Below, piece after piece: positions 56,837 to 64,000 of a DNA stretch of 64,000 bases. Location of the stretch: assembly GCA_902791215.1 (NCBI GenBank), contig CADAUZ010000008.1:23803-87802 (forward strand), read 5' to 3'. Origin of the DNA: Oscillospiraceae bacterium. Lineage in GTDB: Bacteria; Bacillota; Clostridia; Oscillospirales; Oscillospiraceae. The notes below the pieces were generated by a model. It worked only from the letters and a program-made list of their open reading frames with translations. It was not told the origin of the DNA and did no database searches. Both the position numbers and the translations under genes were made by a program. Position 1 is the stretch's first letter. Each line of letters starts with the position of its first letter.

Positions 56837-57424
56837 TTATTGCTGCTCCGCTTCCAGCTTTTCCACCAGCCTGCGCAGGGCCTTGCCCCGGTGGCTGATG
56901 CGGTTTTTCTCCTCCGCGCTGATTTCGGCCGTGCGCAGGCCGCGCTCCGGCAGGATGAAGAGCGGATCGTAGCCGAAGCCGTTGGTCCCCCGCTCGTCGT
57001 GGGCGATCTCCCCGTAGAGGTAATCCTCCGCCGTGAGCATTTTCCCGTCCGGCCAAACCAGGGCGATGGCGCAGGTGTAGTGCGCGCCGCGGTCTTCGAC
57101 TCCCTCCAGCTTTTCCAGCAGCAGGCGGTTATTGGCTTTATCGTCCCCGTGCACGCCGGAAAAGCGCGCGGAATAGATGCCCGGCGCGCCGTCCAGCGCG
57201 TCGACGCACAGGCCGCTGTCGTCCGCGATGGCGCAGCAGCCGGAGAGCTCCGCAAGCTCCCGCGCCTTCTTGACGGCGTTTTCCATGAAGGTCGTGCCGT
57301 CCTCGACGGTCTCGTGCTCGATGCCGGCCTCCCGCATGGACTGTACATCGTCGAAGAAGGGGGCGAGGATTGCCTTCATCTCCGTGAGCTTGTGGGCGTT
57401 GTTGGATGCGATGATGAGTTTCAT
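56837..57424 (-). CDS. rdgB: XTP/dITP diphosphatase (RdgB/HAM1 family)
   Basis: This 195-residue protein begins MKLIIASNNAHKLTEMK with the family start (I/V)ASxNxxK, then has IADDSGLCVDALDGAPGIYSAR and GFGYDPLFILPE. It ends with EEKNRISHRGKALRRL, all diagnostic of RdgB. It hydrolyses ITP, XTP and their deoxy forms to keep damaged purines out of DNA. The ATG at 57424 follows a GGGGAGA site. It converges with the CotF gene and is divergent from the lipoprotein gene. Confidence 0.95.
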   Translation of the reverse strand: MKLIIASNNAHKLTEMKAILAPFFDDVQSMREAGIEHETVEDGTTFMENAVKKARELAELSGCCAIADDSGLCVDALDGAPGIYSARFSGVHGDDKANNRLLLEKLEGVEDRGAHYTCAIALVWPDGKMLTAEDYLYGEIAHDERGTNGFGYDPLFILPERGLRTAEISAEEKNRISHRGKALRRLVEKLEAEQQ

Positions 57425-57616
57425 GGTGTTCTCCCCTGTTGTCATATTTCTGCACTGGGATTGTACTATAAAATCCCCGCCGCCGCAACTTGAAATCGCT
57501 TTGATAACATGATATATTGTAAAAAAGCATCGGGATAAACGGCCATAAACACGCTTCCGGCCCGGTGCGCCTGTGCACGATGAAGTCTGCGCCGAACCTG
57601 TACAAGGAGAAAACAC

Positions 57617-58177
57617 ATGAAAAGAATCCTCATGATAAGCCTGGCCCTTTTGATGCTGCTCAGCCTCGCGGCCTGCGGGAAGAAGGCCCCGGCCGCGACA
57701 CCGACGCCTGCCCCCACGCCCATCGAGACGCCTGCCCCCACACCGGAGCCGACACCGGAACCCACGCCGACGCCTACCCCCGAGCCTCTGCCGCTCGCCC
57801 CGGATCTGCCGGAGATCCACGACGCGGCGCTGGAGGAAATCTTTGAAGGTGTGCTGTCGGTCTATCCCGGCACAGCCGGAAGCTCTCTCAGGGCGGCGCG
57901 GTGCGCGGCCTGGCTTTTGGACTGGGGCACGGTGACGAGCCTCACGGACGATGAGATCTACTCCGCGGTCGGCTCCTGGATGGACAAGCAGAGCGACGAG
58001 CGCCTGGCAACCTTCCTGGAAAGCATCCTCGCCGTTTACGACCGCTGTTATGATCTCAAGGGCGAGAATGCCGAAGCCATCATGTCCGACGCCGGGATCG
58101 AGTCGAGCCGCTATCCCTGGAACGAGCGTGCCTTCCGCGCGGTGGAGATGGTTAGCTACGGCTGCGGCCTGCGATAA
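57617..58177 (+). CDS. Lipoprotein with Pro-Thr linker
   Basis: This 186-residue protein has a lipoprotein signal (MKRILMISLALLMLLSLAAC, lipobox LAAC). It then has a Thr-Pro-rich linker of about 35 residues (TPTPAPTPIETPAPTPEPTP) and a helical domain of about 120 residues (DAALEEIFEGVLSVYPG, WMDKQSDERLATFLESI). No family is recognised. A good AAGGAGAAA site precedes the ATG. A terminator hairpin lies after it. Confidence 0.8.
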   Translation: MKRILMISLALLMLLSLAACGKKAPAATPTPAPTPIETPAPTPEPTPEPTPTPTPEPLPLAPDLPEIHDAALEEIFEGVLSVYPGTAGSSLRAARCAAWLLDWGTVTSLTDDEIYSAVGSWMDKQSDERLATFLESILAVYDRCYDLKGENAEAIMSDAGIESSRYPWNERAFRAVEMVSYGCGLR

Positions 58178-58197
58178 TAAAGAAAGGCCCGCTTAAT

Positions 58198-58233
58198 GAA
58201 AATGCACCACCCTGCTGCGGATGGTGCATTTTC
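58198..58233. terminator. Hairpin between convergent genes
   Basis: GAAAATGCACCA and TGGTGCATTTTC are 12-bp inverted arms around a 12-nt loop between the lipoprotein and phosphoesterase stops. The A/T-rich arm ends allow use from both sides. Confidence 0.75.
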
Positions 58234-58246
58234 ATTACCGTAGACC

Positions 58247-59716
58247 TTATTCCTGAACGATGATGCGCGGCGCATCGCTGAGCTCCACGAGCGGATGGGA
58301 GACAAAGTACTCCTCCAGCACGTTCGGCGTGGAGCTTGCGACCTTGATCACAGCGCCGTTTCGCTCTATGTCGTCTTTCTTGAGGTCAAAGAAGGCATCC
58401 AGATTCAGATAGTGGAATTTCTCCACGATGACTGAATACAGCTTGTCGTCCTGAACCTCTTCGCCGTTTATGGTGAAAGAGACAATGGTCCGGTTCGGGC
58501 GGTCGTATACAATACGGGTGCCGCCGGATAACTGATACCACTGGGTGTGCATGCTTTCGATGAAAGCGTCGTCACGCAGCATGAACTGCATCACATGGCG
58601 CAGCTGCGCCCCGGTGAGTTTGATGCTGTAAAGGGGCTCGCCGAAGGGGAAAACCTCCATATAGTCTCTCAGCGTCACAATGGGGCCGAGCTTCGGCTTG
58701 CGGATACTGCCGGAGCCGAGCATCACCAGATCGCCGCCGAGCTGCGCGTGGAGGCCCTCTGACATCACGTCGCCGAGCTCAGTCTCCATATTGCGCCGCG
58801 GGTGGGTATAGGCACGCGGGAAGCGCGTAAGCACGCGGTTATACTTCTTGTCGGTATAATCCTTATACTCGTTGATGACCGCCTCCAGCTCCTCGTCGCG
58901 CGGGCAGTTTTCGTCCGTGATGGGGATGCACTGCCAGGTGTAGGAGTCGATGCAGTTGTTGTCCGTATCCACCATGATATCGAAGCGGCCGATCTGATCC
59001 GTGCCGATGGCAGCCTGCACGATGGGGATGCCCGCGACCACGCAGGGCTCCGTGATATAGGTGTGGCTGTGGCCGCCGATGATAATGTCCACGCCCCAGT
59101 CCGGGTCAAGCTTCGCGGCCAGCTTCTTGTCCTCTTCAAAGCCGATGTGCGTCAGCAGCACGGTGAAGTCGATATCGACATCGCGGTAGGCGTCACAGAT
59201 CTTGCCGACCTCCTGGGCTGCGTCCTCAATATCGACCAGGGTGCCGATGAGCTCTTCGCCCTTGGTCTTTTTCAGGACGGTCTCCGTCAGGATGCCGATG
59301 AAGAGTATGCGCATGCCGTCGATCTCTTTGATGTAATGGGAGTTGAAAAGCCGCACGCCGTTGAGCTTCAGGTACATGTTGGCATTGATGATCGGGAAGG
59401 TGGCGCACTTTTCCAGAAACAGCAGATGAGCAAGGCCGTAGTCCACCTCGTGATTGCCCAGTGTCACCACGTCAGGCGCCAGCAGATTCATGATCTCAAT
59501 GGTGGAGATACCCTGAAACTCGCTGTCGATCAAAGAGCCGCGGAACATGTCTCCGGCGACGGCGTAAATGACGTTCTTCTCCTCGCTGCGGACCTTGTTG
59601 ATATACCCGGACAGCCGGGAAACACCGCCGACCAGCTTCTCGTCCACCTTTTCGGCCAGAAAGTCGCCATGGAGATCATTGGAGTGCAGGATCGTGAGTT
59701 TTTTCAGGTTTTTCAT
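58247..59716 (-). CDS. Cytoplasmic 5'-nucleotidase/2',3'-cyclic phosphodiesterase family protein
   Basis: This 489-residue protein has a calcineurin-like metallophosphoesterase domain (residues 1-290) with the ILHSNDLHGD metal site, AVAGDMFRG, TLGNHEVDYG, LLTHIGFEEDK and IIIGGHSHTY. A 5-nucleotidase C-terminal domain (310-489) with YMEVFPFGEPLYSIKLTGAQ follows. There is no signal peptide, so it is probably cytoplasmic, unlike UshA. It hydrolyses nucleotides or other phosphoesters; the substrate is not clear. It stands alone, and its promoter region leads into the spacer with the Y-family polymerase relic. Confidence 0.9.
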   Translation of the reverse strand: MKNLKKLTILHSNDLHGDFLAEKVDEKLVGGVSRLSGYINKVRSEEKNVIYAVAGDMFRGSLIDSEFQGISTIEIMNLLAPDVVTLGNHEVDYGLAHLLFLEKCATFPIINANMYLKLNGVRLFNSHYIKEIDGMRILFIGILTETVLKKTKGEELIGTLVDIEDAAQEVGKICDAYRDVDIDFTVLLTHIGFEEDKKLAAKLDPDWGVDIIIGGHSHTYITEPCVVAGIPIVQAAIGTDQIGRFDIMVDTDNNCIDSYTWQCIPITDENCPRDEELEAVINEYKDYTDKKYNRVLTRFPRAYTHPRRNMETELGDVMSEGLHAQLGGDLVMLGSGSIRKPKLGPIVTLRDYMEVFPFGEPLYSIKLTGAQLRHVMQFMLRDDAFIESMHTQWYQLSGGTRIVYDRPNRTIVSFTINGEEVQDDKLYSVIVEKFHYLNLDAFFDLKKDDIERNGAVIKVASSTPNVLEEYFVSHPLVELSDAPRIIVQE

Positions 59717-59916
59717 CTGCGGTACTCCTTATATGTTTTCAAATTAATTCACAAAAAAGAAACCGGACCGCCGGCGGACGTATCGTTTCCGTGATCGGTC
59801 TGTGTCTGGTACAAGGGGTAAGATTATAACGAGAAGCCGCTGCGCCGGGCTTCGATTCGGGGGAAAGCAGGGGACCGTCGCCATTATGGTACTGTTAACT
59901 CTAATGTGAAATATAT

Positions 59917-59991
59917 AAGCGTGAAGTATAGAAACAGCCAAGTTCCCTTGATTTTTCAAGCGTTTGAAGGCCATCAACGGACTTCACGCTT
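59917..59991. repeat. 75-bp unit with perfect 11-bp inverted ends
   Basis: AAGCGTGAAGT (59917-59927) and ACTTCACGCTT (59981-59991) are perfect inverted ends. The inside is unique and shows CTTGA...TCAAG pairing. It could be a tiny non-autonomous element or a binding site; no target-site duplication is clear. Confidence 0.45.
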
Positions 59992-60000
59992 AACATTGAG

Positions 60001-60345
60001 TTACCCAATGTCTTTCCAACCAGTGCGTGTTAGTTTATCATACTCCCGATTTATGTAAAAGGCAATAGCTTTATAGGCTACGTTGGTACCGCGTTGGATG
60101 ATGTCGGCGCCAAACTTGCTGCGCAAAGCGTCCACTGCCTTATCCAGCTTCACATCTCATTCTCTTCTGCCGCTGTCCACGTCTCCAAACAGAGACATCT
60201 GGAAGCCCCTTATCTTCTCTTGTCAGGTTGGAAAGGGGATACTCATAAGCCGCAGCGTCCTGTGATCTTTCCACAGCTCCCATAGAAGCCGCTTCGAAAG
60301 CTCATAGATCTCCCGCGTGGATTCCACCGGATGGTCATGCACTCA
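60001..60345 (-). pseudogene. Decayed C-terminus of a Y-family DNA polymerase (DinB/UmuC-type)
   Basis: The complement reads, in shifting frames, HPVESTREIYELSKRLLWEL, then QMSLFGDVDSGRRE, then DVKLDKAVDALRSKFGADII ending QRGT. The QMSLF...KxxKLDKAVDxLRxKFGxDxIxRG pattern is the C-terminal tail of DNA polymerase IV-type proteins. At least two frameshifts and a TGA interrupt it, and the catalytic part is gone. Confidence 0.7.
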
Positions 60346-60492
60346 GTTTTTTATGAAACGCCCGTGCGATGCTGGCAAAAAAGGTGGACATTTTGCTGAA
60401 TTGTAGTATAATAAAGATTTAAGGCAGACATAACGCATTGGGGCATGTTCGCCCCGACAAGACAATGAAAGAAAAACAGCGAGGTATGCACC

Positions 60493-61626
60493 ATGTACAA
60501 GTGCAAAAACAGAATGCGCCTCTTGCTGGCTGTGCTGATGACGGCGCTCATCTTCACGGTCTGTTCTGGTTACCTGCCCGCCGCGTGTGCGGAGGCCGGT
60601 CTGTCCGGAGAGAGCCCGTCGAACGCCCCTGAAGCCCGATCGGATGGCGGGGCAACCCTGTCCACGTCCGATGATTCCGTGCGCAGCGCAGTCCACTTCG
60701 ATCATGAGTTGGATTCGTATGCGCCGCTAAAGGACCGCTACTATTTCTATTTCACATACAAGACTGTGCATCCTTGGTGGGATGCCGTTGCCCTCGGGAT
60801 GGAGGAGGCCCAGAGACAGTATCTGGAGAAAGGGATCGTCATCACCTACGAGTACATGGCCCCCAACGCTGCCTCCGCCGAGGATCAGACTCAGAGGCTT
60901 CTCACGGCAGCCAAGAAGGGCTACGATGTCATCGGCGTCGACGTTGCGGACGAGGCCGTTATCTCTCCGGTGCTGGATGAACTGGTGGATTCCGGCAACA
61001 AAATAATGACCTTTTCAAGCTCCGACGCCGCTGAGGGCTGCAAGAGGCTGGCATACGTCGGCAACACGCACAACTATCAGGACGGCGCGGACCTGACGGA
61101 GGCTCTCTGTCAGAAGCTGGGCTACAGAGGAAAGGTCGCGATCCTTGTGGGCAACGTCGGTGCGCCCTGCCACGAGGATCGGGCGCAGGGTGCGAAGGAC
61201 ACAATCGCGAAATACGGGGATATGGAGATTGTCGCGACGGAATACGACATGGATTCCGTGGACATGGCCTATGAGCTGACCCTGAAGATTCTGGAGGACT
61301 GTCCCGACCTCGACGGGATCGTCTGCTGCAACATGAGCAATCCCGTAGGCGCAGCCAGGGCTATCACGCAGAAGGGCAGCGGCGCCGTGATCGTCGGGAT
61401 GGACCACGACGAGCTTGCCCTGCACTATCTGAACGACGGCGTCATCTATTGCCTGGGCGTGCAGGACTGCTATTCCATCGGCTTTGACACGATCCAGGTC
61501 GCGGTGAAGCTCGCCGATGGCAAGCTGCCCGGAGAACTGTTCCCTGAGAAGACAGACCAGATCACGACCGTCATCTATCAGAACGACGCAGCTTTGATGC
61601 TCGAGCTGCTGTATGGTGAAATGTAA
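60493..61626 (+). CDS. Sugar-type periplasmic binding protein, coupled to diguanylate cyclase
   Basis: This 377-residue protein has a signal peptide (MRLLLAVLMTALIFTVCSG..CAEA). The mature part follows the Peripla_BP_4/RbsB fold: YYFYFTYKTVHPWWDAVALG, YDVIGVDVADEAVISPVL, KIMTFSSSDAAEGC, AILVGNVGAPCHEDRAQG and GAVIVGMDHDELALHYLNDG. It has no lipobox of the classic kind. Its TAA shares one base with the ATG of the GGDEF gene, implying coupled translation. There is no permease or ATPase nearby, so it probably delivers a ligand to the sensor protein rather than a transporter. Confidence 0.85.
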   Translation: MYKCKNRMRLLLAVLMTALIFTVCSGYLPAACAEAGLSGESPSNAPEARSDGGATLSTSDDSVRSAVHFDHELDSYAPLKDRYYFYFTYKTVHPWWDAVALGMEEAQRQYLEKGIVITYEYMAPNAASAEDQTQRLLTAAKKGYDVIGVDVADEAVISPVLDELVDSGNKIMTFSSSDAAEGCKRLAYVGNTHNYQDGADLTEALCQKLGYRGKVAILVGNVGAPCHEDRAQGAKDTIAKYGDMEIVATEYDMDSVDMAYELTLKILEDCPDLDGIVCCNMSNPVGAARAITQKGSGAVIVGMDHDELALHYLNDGVIYCLGVQDCYSIGFDTIQVAVKLADGKLPGELFPEKTDQITTVIYQNDAALMLELLYGEM

Positions 61627-63128
61627 TGGCGCAGAAAAAGATTTCAAGAAGAACTTTCGTACTGACCGCCGTCTTCGGCAGCCTGCTGATCATGGCCATG
61701 GTGATAGCCAATTCGGTGTGGGCTTCGAATCAAACCAGCACCGCAACGGATGAAGCCGTCTCCGCCGTAAGCTCCTTTTACCTTGAGGCCATGGCCGACC
61801 GTCGGGCCAAGACCATCGCCAACCTGATCAACAGCAGCTTTGAGCAGATGGAAAAGGCCGTCGCCTATATTGCCGATGAAGGGGCCGATTCCCAGGAGGC
61901 GCTGCGTGATTCGATCGGAAAGGTGGAATCGCTGCTGGGACTCAGCCGCTTCGCGCTGGTGGATGAAGACAACATCGTCTATACACAATACACGACCTAT
62001 AGCGGCGGAAGCCGTCATACCTTTCTGTCCGAAGCGGAGATCACCGGCAGAATCATCAGCACGGTGTCCCTCTACGGCTCCTCCAAGCAGCTGTGCCTGA
62101 CCTCTCCCACCCGAGGCCTATCGATATTGAACAAGCCCATCAAGGCCTGCTTTGTCCAGCTGGACATCAAGGATATCGTCGATCTGCTGGCCTTCGACAA
62201 TCAGGACAGCACCAACTTTGCCCTCTATACAAGAAAAGGCGGCAATCTGTCTGGGACAGAGCTGGGCTCCGTAATCTCCAACCGCAATCTCTTTGACGCG
62301 ATCCAGGCATTTGTGCCGCAGGATGTGCTTCGGGAAAAACGCAAGGACTTTGAAACCGCAAAGGAGGGAAGCCTCCGCTTTGCCTCCGACGGCATGGAGG
62401 AGACGCTGGTTTATGTCCCCATCCAGGGCACGGACTGGGAGATGGCTGTACTGATCCGCGAGAACATCATTCAGGATCAGATTCGGGACATCAGCGAAAA
62501 GACGCTCGCCAACAGCCGAAAACAGATCATCTTCACGACGGTGTCGGTGCTGGCGCTGGCCGTCGTGCTCCTGTTCCAATATTGGAAGCTGTCCAGGGAC
62601 AAGCTCAATGCCGAAAAGGAAACCAGCAGGGCTTTACACATCATGGCAAACACCGATTCCCTGACCGGCATCCGCAACAAGCACGCCTATGCGGAAAATG
62701 AGGCGCTCATCAACCGGCAGATCCAGTCCGGCGAGATTGAAAAGCTTGCGGTCGTCATCGGCGACGTCAACGGCCTCAAGTACGTCAACGATACACAGGG
62801 ACACGCTGCCGGAGACAAGCTGATCAAAGACGCAAGCTCGATGATTTGCAGGGCCTTCTCCCACGGCGCAGTATTCAGGATCGGCGGCGACGAATTCGTC
62901 GTCCTCCTCCAGGGGGAGGGCTTTGACACGATGGATGAGGTGATCAGTGCGCTGAACCGCAAGGTAGAGGCCAACATCCAAGAGGACAAGGTCGTCATCT
63001 CCTTCGGCTGCGCAATCCTCACGCCGCAGGACCGCCAGCTCCGCGACGTGTTTGAGCGCGCGGACAACATGATGTATGAGCGCAAGAAGGCGTTGAAGCA
63101 AATGGGCGCGAAGACGCGGGACACCTGA
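61626..63128 (+). CDS. Membrane sensor diguanylate cyclase (dCache-like plus GGDEF)
   Basis: This 500-residue protein has membrane helix 1 (residues 12-32), an extracytoplasmic Cache-like sensor domain (35-290; SLLGLSRFALVDEDNIVYTQ, LSGTELGSVISNRNLFDAIQ), and membrane helix 2 (299-320). A GGDEF domain follows, with the active-site loop FRIGGDEFVVLLQGEG and substrate Asp in VVIGDVNGLKYVN. The RxxD inhibitory site expected before GGDEF is not present (FSHG), so product inhibition by c-di-GMP may be absent. It makes c-di-GMP from GTP in response to an outside signal, probably through the binding protein encoded just upstream. Confidence 0.9.
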   Translation: MAQKKISRRTFVLTAVFGSLLIMAMVIANSVWASNQTSTATDEAVSAVSSFYLEAMADRRAKTIANLINSSFEQMEKAVAYIADEGADSQEALRDSIGKVESLLGLSRFALVDEDNIVYTQYTTYSGGSRHTFLSEAEITGRIISTVSLYGSSKQLCLTSPTRGLSILNKPIKACFVQLDIKDIVDLLAFDNQDSTNFALYTRKGGNLSGTELGSVISNRNLFDAIQAFVPQDVLREKRKDFETAKEGSLRFASDGMEETLVYVPIQGTDWEMAVLIRENIIQDQIRDISEKTLANSRKQIIFTTVSVLALAVVLLFQYWKLSRDKLNAEKETSRALHIMANTDSLTGIRNKHAYAENEALINRQIQSGEIEKLAVVIGDVNGLKYVNDTQGHAAGDKLIKDASSMICRAFSHGAVFRIGGDEFVVLLQGEGFDTMDEVISALNRKVEANIQEDKVVISFGCAILTPQDRQLRDVFERADNMMYERKKALKQMGAKTRDT

Positions 63129-63158
63129 CAAGCTCTAGTTTATCTTTGTTACCTTGAC

Positions 63159-63186
63159 AAGAAGAGTCGAAAGGCTCTTCTTTTTT
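63159..63186 (+). terminator. Intrinsic terminator of the binding protein/GGDEF operon
   Basis: AAGAAGAG and CTCTTCTT pair around TCGAAAGG and are followed by a T-run. Confidence 0.85.
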
Positions 63187-63309
63187 ATTCTCATGACTTC
63201 CCGTATCGTTGGCAATGCGTTATACATCAACAAAATATATAGAAAGAAACCATTAGAATAAAACTCCTGCGTGTGTTACAAAAAATGAAACAAAGATTGA
63301 CACGAAGAA

Positions 63310-63360
63310 GAAACCCGGGATGATCCGCACATTTCTGTACGCAACATCCCGGTTTCTTTG
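63310..63360. terminator. Second hairpin in the spacer before the serine recombinase
   Basis: GAAACCCGGGATG and CATCCCGGTTTC are long inverted arms with one bulge, followed by TTTG. The rest of 63361-63591 is AT-rich and shows no gene that I can support. Confidence 0.6.
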
Positions 63361-63591
63361 TCAGCCAACCCTGCCAGCCAGATGCCAAACCAGTTTTTCT
63401 TTCAAAACTGTCTTATGAATACCCGGCTAAATGGCAGGCTTTTTTCATACTGTTAACTTTTCTACCGTTTAAAGTGTGCAAGATAGATAGTCTTTTCAAA
63501 AACTGCATGATTGCTGTCTTATTATCTTTCTTGCACATCTCTTGCACAGGGAAATGTTAACATACCATTGGTACGAGTGTTCATAACGGAC

Positions 63592-64000
63592 TCAACTTCG
63601 CGTCAAAAACCAACTCGGAGGTCCCCCGCGAGACCTCCGAGTTGGAAAGGAAAAACAAGGTCGCCGGTCGATGTGGCGGTGCTTGTGCCGCCACATGACC
63701 TTGCGGCCTTGTTTTGACGTTGGTGCACCGGGGCAATCCAAATCCGAACCAGGGACGGAGGCGCGCTGGGTAAGCGCGCACTCCATATCGCTAAAATTTA
63801 TAGTTTTAGTGCCGTCCTTATAATTGCATGATATTACGATCTTGTCATTGAAAACATATACTGCATTCAGGAATACGTCAATTAGTGTTTTTCTCTGCTC
63901 TGGCTTGGCTATATCGAGCGCCCGGAAGCGGTGCAGGAAGTAACGGACTTGTTCTTCGCTGACGCGGGGTTTCGCCAGCTTCTCCAGCGCGATCTTGTTT
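63592..64000 (-). CDS. Large serine recombinase, C-terminal part (cut by window edge)
   Basis: The complement reads an open frame from the window edge to TGA at 63592: KIALEKLAKPRVSEEQVRYF..RFRALDIAKPEQRKTLIDVF..VYVFNDKIVISCNYKDGTKTIN. The FLNAVYV(F/Y)NDK...NYKDGTKTI pattern is the conserved C-terminal end of Firmicute serine site-specific recombinases (DUF4368-type). The terminal 60 residues are Arg/Pro rich and include a strong inverted repeat at DNA level (63610-63645). The catalytic part is outside the window. Confidence 0.75.
   Translation of the reverse strand, partial: NKIALEKLAKPRVSEEQVRYFLHRFRALDIAKPEQRKTLIDVFLNAVYVFNDKIVISCNYKDGTKTINFSDMECALTQRASVPGSDLDCPGAPTSKQGRKVMWRHKHRHIDRRPCFSFPTRRSRGGPPSWFLTRS

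Overview
The window looks like part of a chromosome from a spore-forming, strictly anaerobic Firmicute (Clostridia, most likely an Oscillospiraceae-type gut bacterium; this is inferred from gene content only). The pointers are a SpoIIE phosphatase, two CotF-like spore coat proteins, a complete Rnf complex in the clostridial order C-D-G-E-A-B, small acid-amino-acid-rich secreted proteins, GC-rich coding sequence and several families of short palindromic intergenic repeats.

Region 1 (1-21.0 kb) is conserved backbone. It carries a NUDIX N-terminus cut by the window edge, a DUF1643 protein, an O-antigen-ligase-type membrane protein, MgtE, SpoIIE with a small membrane partner, a patatin phospholipase, a secreted protein/ECF sigma/anti-sigma operon, a ZIP metal transporter, the rnfCDGEAB operon, a repeat-rich receptor-like Ser/Thr kinase with Sel1 repeats, and a large polytopic membrane protein.

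Region 2 (about 21.1-42.5 kb) is accessory. It begins with one intact tRNA-Ser(TGA) preceded by broken copies of the same tRNA, and ends with an orphan 3' half of that tRNA. Between them lie a 20-bp-periodic iteron array with a tiny ORF; a LytS-like histidine kinase paired with an unusual HTH-receiver regulator and several secreted proteins (a YD-like acidic protein, a transglutaminase/LRR protein and a thioredoxin-fold protein); a single HipB-HipA fusion; an integrase/excisionase/RHH/primase-like module of a mobile element; an XRE + AlbA_2 ATPase pair; and a self-inhibited Fic protein. A solitary CRISPR-like repeat sits at 31.4 kb with no cas genes in the window.

Region 3 (42.7-50.8 kb) starts with an oligopeptide-permease fragment beside the island edge. 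It then holds a GH3 beta-glucosidase, a GNAT acetyltransferase behind a consensus promoter/operator, an alpha/beta hydrolase, a peptide deformylase-like gene interrupted by one amber codon, a DUF5131 protein, a MutT-type hydrolase and small secreted/membrane proteins.

Region 4 (50.8-64 kb) holds two modules that merit attention. One is a compact operon: a MATE exporter fused to a degenerate anti-sigma-kinase-like domain, an L-amino-acid-ligase-like ATP-grasp enzyme, a PheC-like solute-binding protein and a PfkB kinase. The other is a sugar-type binding protein translationally coupled to a membrane GGDEF diguanylate cyclase, with no transporter. Also present are spore coat genes, RdgB, a lipoprotein, a cytoplasmic 5'-nucleotidase-family phosphoesterase, a decayed Y-family polymerase tail, and the C-terminus of a large serine recombinase that runs off the right edge. 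All assignments come from reading motifs by eye; no database search was run.
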